30,018 nucleotides of DNA. It comes from Chara braunii (lineage: Eukaryota; Streptophyta; Charophyceae; Charales; Characeae). This document shows positions 28,205-30,018 of the stretch, piece after piece. Under the pieces are notes generated by a model. The model saw only the letters and a program-made list of their open reading frames with translations, ran no database searches and was not told the origin of the DNA. The stretch's first letter is position 1; each line of letters starts with the position of its first letter. The stretch is from assembly GCA_003427395.1 (NCBI GenBank), contig BFEA01000542.1:292637-322654 (forward strand). Direction: 5' to 3'. The translations under genes were made by a program, and so were the position numbers.

Positions 28205-29169
28205 CTCCTCCTCCTAGTCCTCTTTGCCCTTACCCACACTGGAACCGTTCTCAACCATGTGTTGAGTTCCTCATCCTTCTTTTCTCCGAAGAAGGCAAGG
28301 GGCGGTTTCATCGGGGTCTTTGGGTACCATTGACCTTGATGCTGTCCCTGTTGAGGAACAGGTTGTTGCGGTGATGGTGTAGCAACCACCGATGACCCAG
28401 AAGAAGAAGAAGCAACAGTCTGTCCGGCTGTTGCGAACGTGCTACTTGGTTGTGTGCCAGCTTGTACCGGAAAGGGGCCTTACATCGCCATTAACGGCAA
28501 CGGCGACTGCGCTGCTGGCCGAAATCCTGGCCTTTGTAAAAGGTCCAAGATCTGGTCCAAAGAGTTCTGCATGAAATCCAGTCTGCTGTCCACATGCGCA
28601 TGCAGCGACAACATACTGTTCTTCAATATTTTCAGTTGGTCAGACATAGTTGACTCATCCAAACCCTCCAATGCAGCCTTGTCTGCCTCTAACGTATCAA
28701 GCCTGACTGTTCTATTTTTGATTTCTCTTTCTCTGTCAGTTGCCTGTTTCAGTTCCCTCTCTAACCGCTCGCGGATCCTTTCGACCTGTTGGAGCTCTAG
28801 GAGCTCCCTACCGCGTGGGGTCAACGGGCTTAACTGCGAGCCCGCCATTTGACTTGTGGACTGACTAGAACCTACTGATCCGGAAGTACCCGGGGATCCA
28901 AGGGGCATTCCCAACTGAGTCCCAGACGAGGATGCAGCACAGGCTGCGCCGTTAGCTATTGTTGCTGCTCTGGCTGCTGCTGCCTGATCTCTAGCTGCTA
29001 GGTTTGCTGCTGCCCTCGCTGCTGCAAGAGCACGGACTCTACGTTCGGCACGAAGCCGTGCTTCGTCTCCCGGTTGTAGGGTCTGGAACACGTGCGGGAC
29101 CCTTAGTGGTCTCGAACGTGTCAGTCTCACATTGTCAACTCTACCCTCATCGGTGTCTGACCCGCTCAT
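28201..29169 (-). CDS. Gypsy gag N-terminal region with coiled coil, one in-frame stop
   Basis: It starts at the ATG at 29167-29169 (MSGSDTDEGRVDNVRLTRSR). An Ala/Arg-rich helix (about 40-75) and a Ser/Gly-rich linker are followed by a coiled coil (about 125-200: RGRELLELQQVERIRERLER and onward). The frame reaches a TAA at 28480-28482 and then continues in the same frame to 28201 through a Ser/Gln/Pro-rich stretch and the first capsid block. The stop is therefore most likely a nonsense mutation. The long N-terminal extension with a coiled coil is unusual for compact Ty3 gag and may help particle assembly; that is inference. Confidence 0.8.
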
Positions 29170-30018
29170 CGGTTAGGCAAACACTATCTGCACTACAACT
29201 CCCTGCTGGAGTCCTACCACAACATGTGTCTGACCGGCACCTAATTTTCTAAAAATAAATGTGTCCGGCAGGTCCCCTACTTGACCGATCAAGTGGTAGC
29301 CTACAACATTCACAAAAGACTGTCTACATAGTTTAGTCTTGTCATGATTAGTTCACTTACAAAAGTTTGCATAGAACTGGCTATGGTAGTATACAACAGT
29401 CCTAATACTAAACTGTCTGTGAGGTATTAGCAGTCTGTCAACCAACTAATCAAGAACAAAACCAGACTATGTTGCAGATGTATGAACAGTGGGTATAGTT
29501 GTATTCACAGTTGAGCACCAATTAGAACCTACCCTCCCCTCAATCCAACATACCGAAGAGCATCTTTGAGCAGCAGTGTCTTCGTGTGTATTGTCGGCCC
29601 ACCCCTGTGCCCCAAGTCATTGCCGAGCAAGCCAGCCAGTCCACTCTTATTTACCCTCGTACGAAACGAGCCTTACACCCGGTTGATCTGGCTGATTAGG
29701 AGGAATTTTAGGAGAGCCCCCATCTCCTCAGGAATTATTTAACGTCGCAGTCAGGACGACGATCACAACCAGATTCAATCAGAGTCCCCAACCAGAAATA
29801 TTTATAGACGGTCTGGTAAGCGCGTCTCATCAAAGGCTGGCACACCCGGCACGACTTCTATAGCGCAACAAAGTGCCAAAATGGACAAGCAGCCATCGCA
29901 TGCGTGACCTACTCCCATTGGGTTGGCATGGTGACCGTGACCCAGTGCTTCGACCAGGGCCCTTCAGAGGCACCGCCCTTTCTCCTTCCAGATGCTTCCG
30001 GGAAGATTGTCGTCTCTC
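29170..30018. other. Upstream region of the gypsy element; possible 5' LTR/leader
   Basis: No coding sequence. On the minus strand a TATA-like CTATAAATA lies at about 29798-29806, in the right place and orientation for a 5' LTR promoter. Possible primer-binding sites are TTAGGTGCCGGTCAGACACA (about 29240) or TTGGTGCTCAACTG (about 29510), but neither can be matched by eye to a tRNA end. CTAATAC/GTATTAG (29402-29430) could form a leader stem. The right edge cuts the region, so an LTR start cannot be seen. Confidence 0.35.

Larger units (their letters stand above)
23680..29169 (-). mobile_element. Ty3/gypsy LTR retrotransposon, coding region (chromovirus-like)
   Basis: Order on the minus strand: gag N-terminus, capsid-like gag, CCHC knuckle, aspartic protease, RT, RNase H, integrase, chromodomain-like tail. 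RT-RNase H-integrase order defines Ty3/gypsy. The lesions I can place are TAA 28480-28482, a frameshift at about 28205-28220, TAG 27803-27805, a +1 shift at about 27338 (could be natural) and TAG 24538-24540. LTRs and primer site are not identified; the 5' LTR may extend past the right edge. Confidence 0.92.

Noticed and set aside
22588-30018. LTR pair for the gypsy element
   Set aside because: I compared the sequence left of the candidate polypurine tract with the right end of the window and found no convincing shared segment; the 5' LTR may be cut off by the window edge.

Overview
The window looks like repeat-rich nuclear DNA from the green (plant/algal) lineage. The evidence is a plastid rpoB fragment embedded in non-plastid sequence, U6 snRNA-like copies, several classes of eukaryotic retroelement, and long (CAT)n and (GA)n tracts. 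A streptophyte alga of the Chara type is my best guess, but that is inference. I find no intact host protein-coding gene. Nearly every recognisable coding stretch is a retroelement on the minus strand, usually carrying a few stops or frameshifts.

Layout. About 1-1700: a degenerate LINE reverse transcriptase piece, then an rpoB-derived plastid fragment. About 2000-5550: one unexplained open frame, (CAT)n arrays with embedded duplications, a repeated 41-bp segment and a (GA)n tract. About 6700-7270: a LINE endonuclease fragment with an internal tandem duplication. About 8400-12030: non-coding DNA unusually dense in short perfect hairpins. Its climax, at 10741-11671, is a family of palindromes whose core is constant while the two arms change together. 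About 13075-14546: degenerate tandem repeats and two U6-like copies. A run of 135 N follows (15773-15907), then a Ty3/gypsy integrase fragment (about 16138-16530).

From 16785 to 22587 lies a nearly complete Penelope-like element (PLE) in minus orientation. It has 541-bp direct terminal repeats, a 9-bp target duplication and a hammerhead-ribozyme-like core in each repeat. Its first ORF encodes a CCHC zinc knuckle and a long coiled coil. A second coding region has the GIY-YIG endonuclease upstream of the reverse transcriptase. This is the permuted, Chlamys-like order, not the canonical Penelope order. The RT is broken by frameshifts.

From 23680 to 29169 lies a Ty3/gypsy element, also minus: gag, CCHC knuckle, protease, RT, RNase H, integrase and a chromodomain-like tail. 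It carries only a handful of lesions. One is a single TAG between the second Asp and the Glu of the integrase D-D-35-E triad. I could not recognise a matching LTR pair.

The most interesting items are the covarying hairpin array and the permuted PLE with its own zinc-knuckle/coiled-coil ORF and ribozyme-like motifs.
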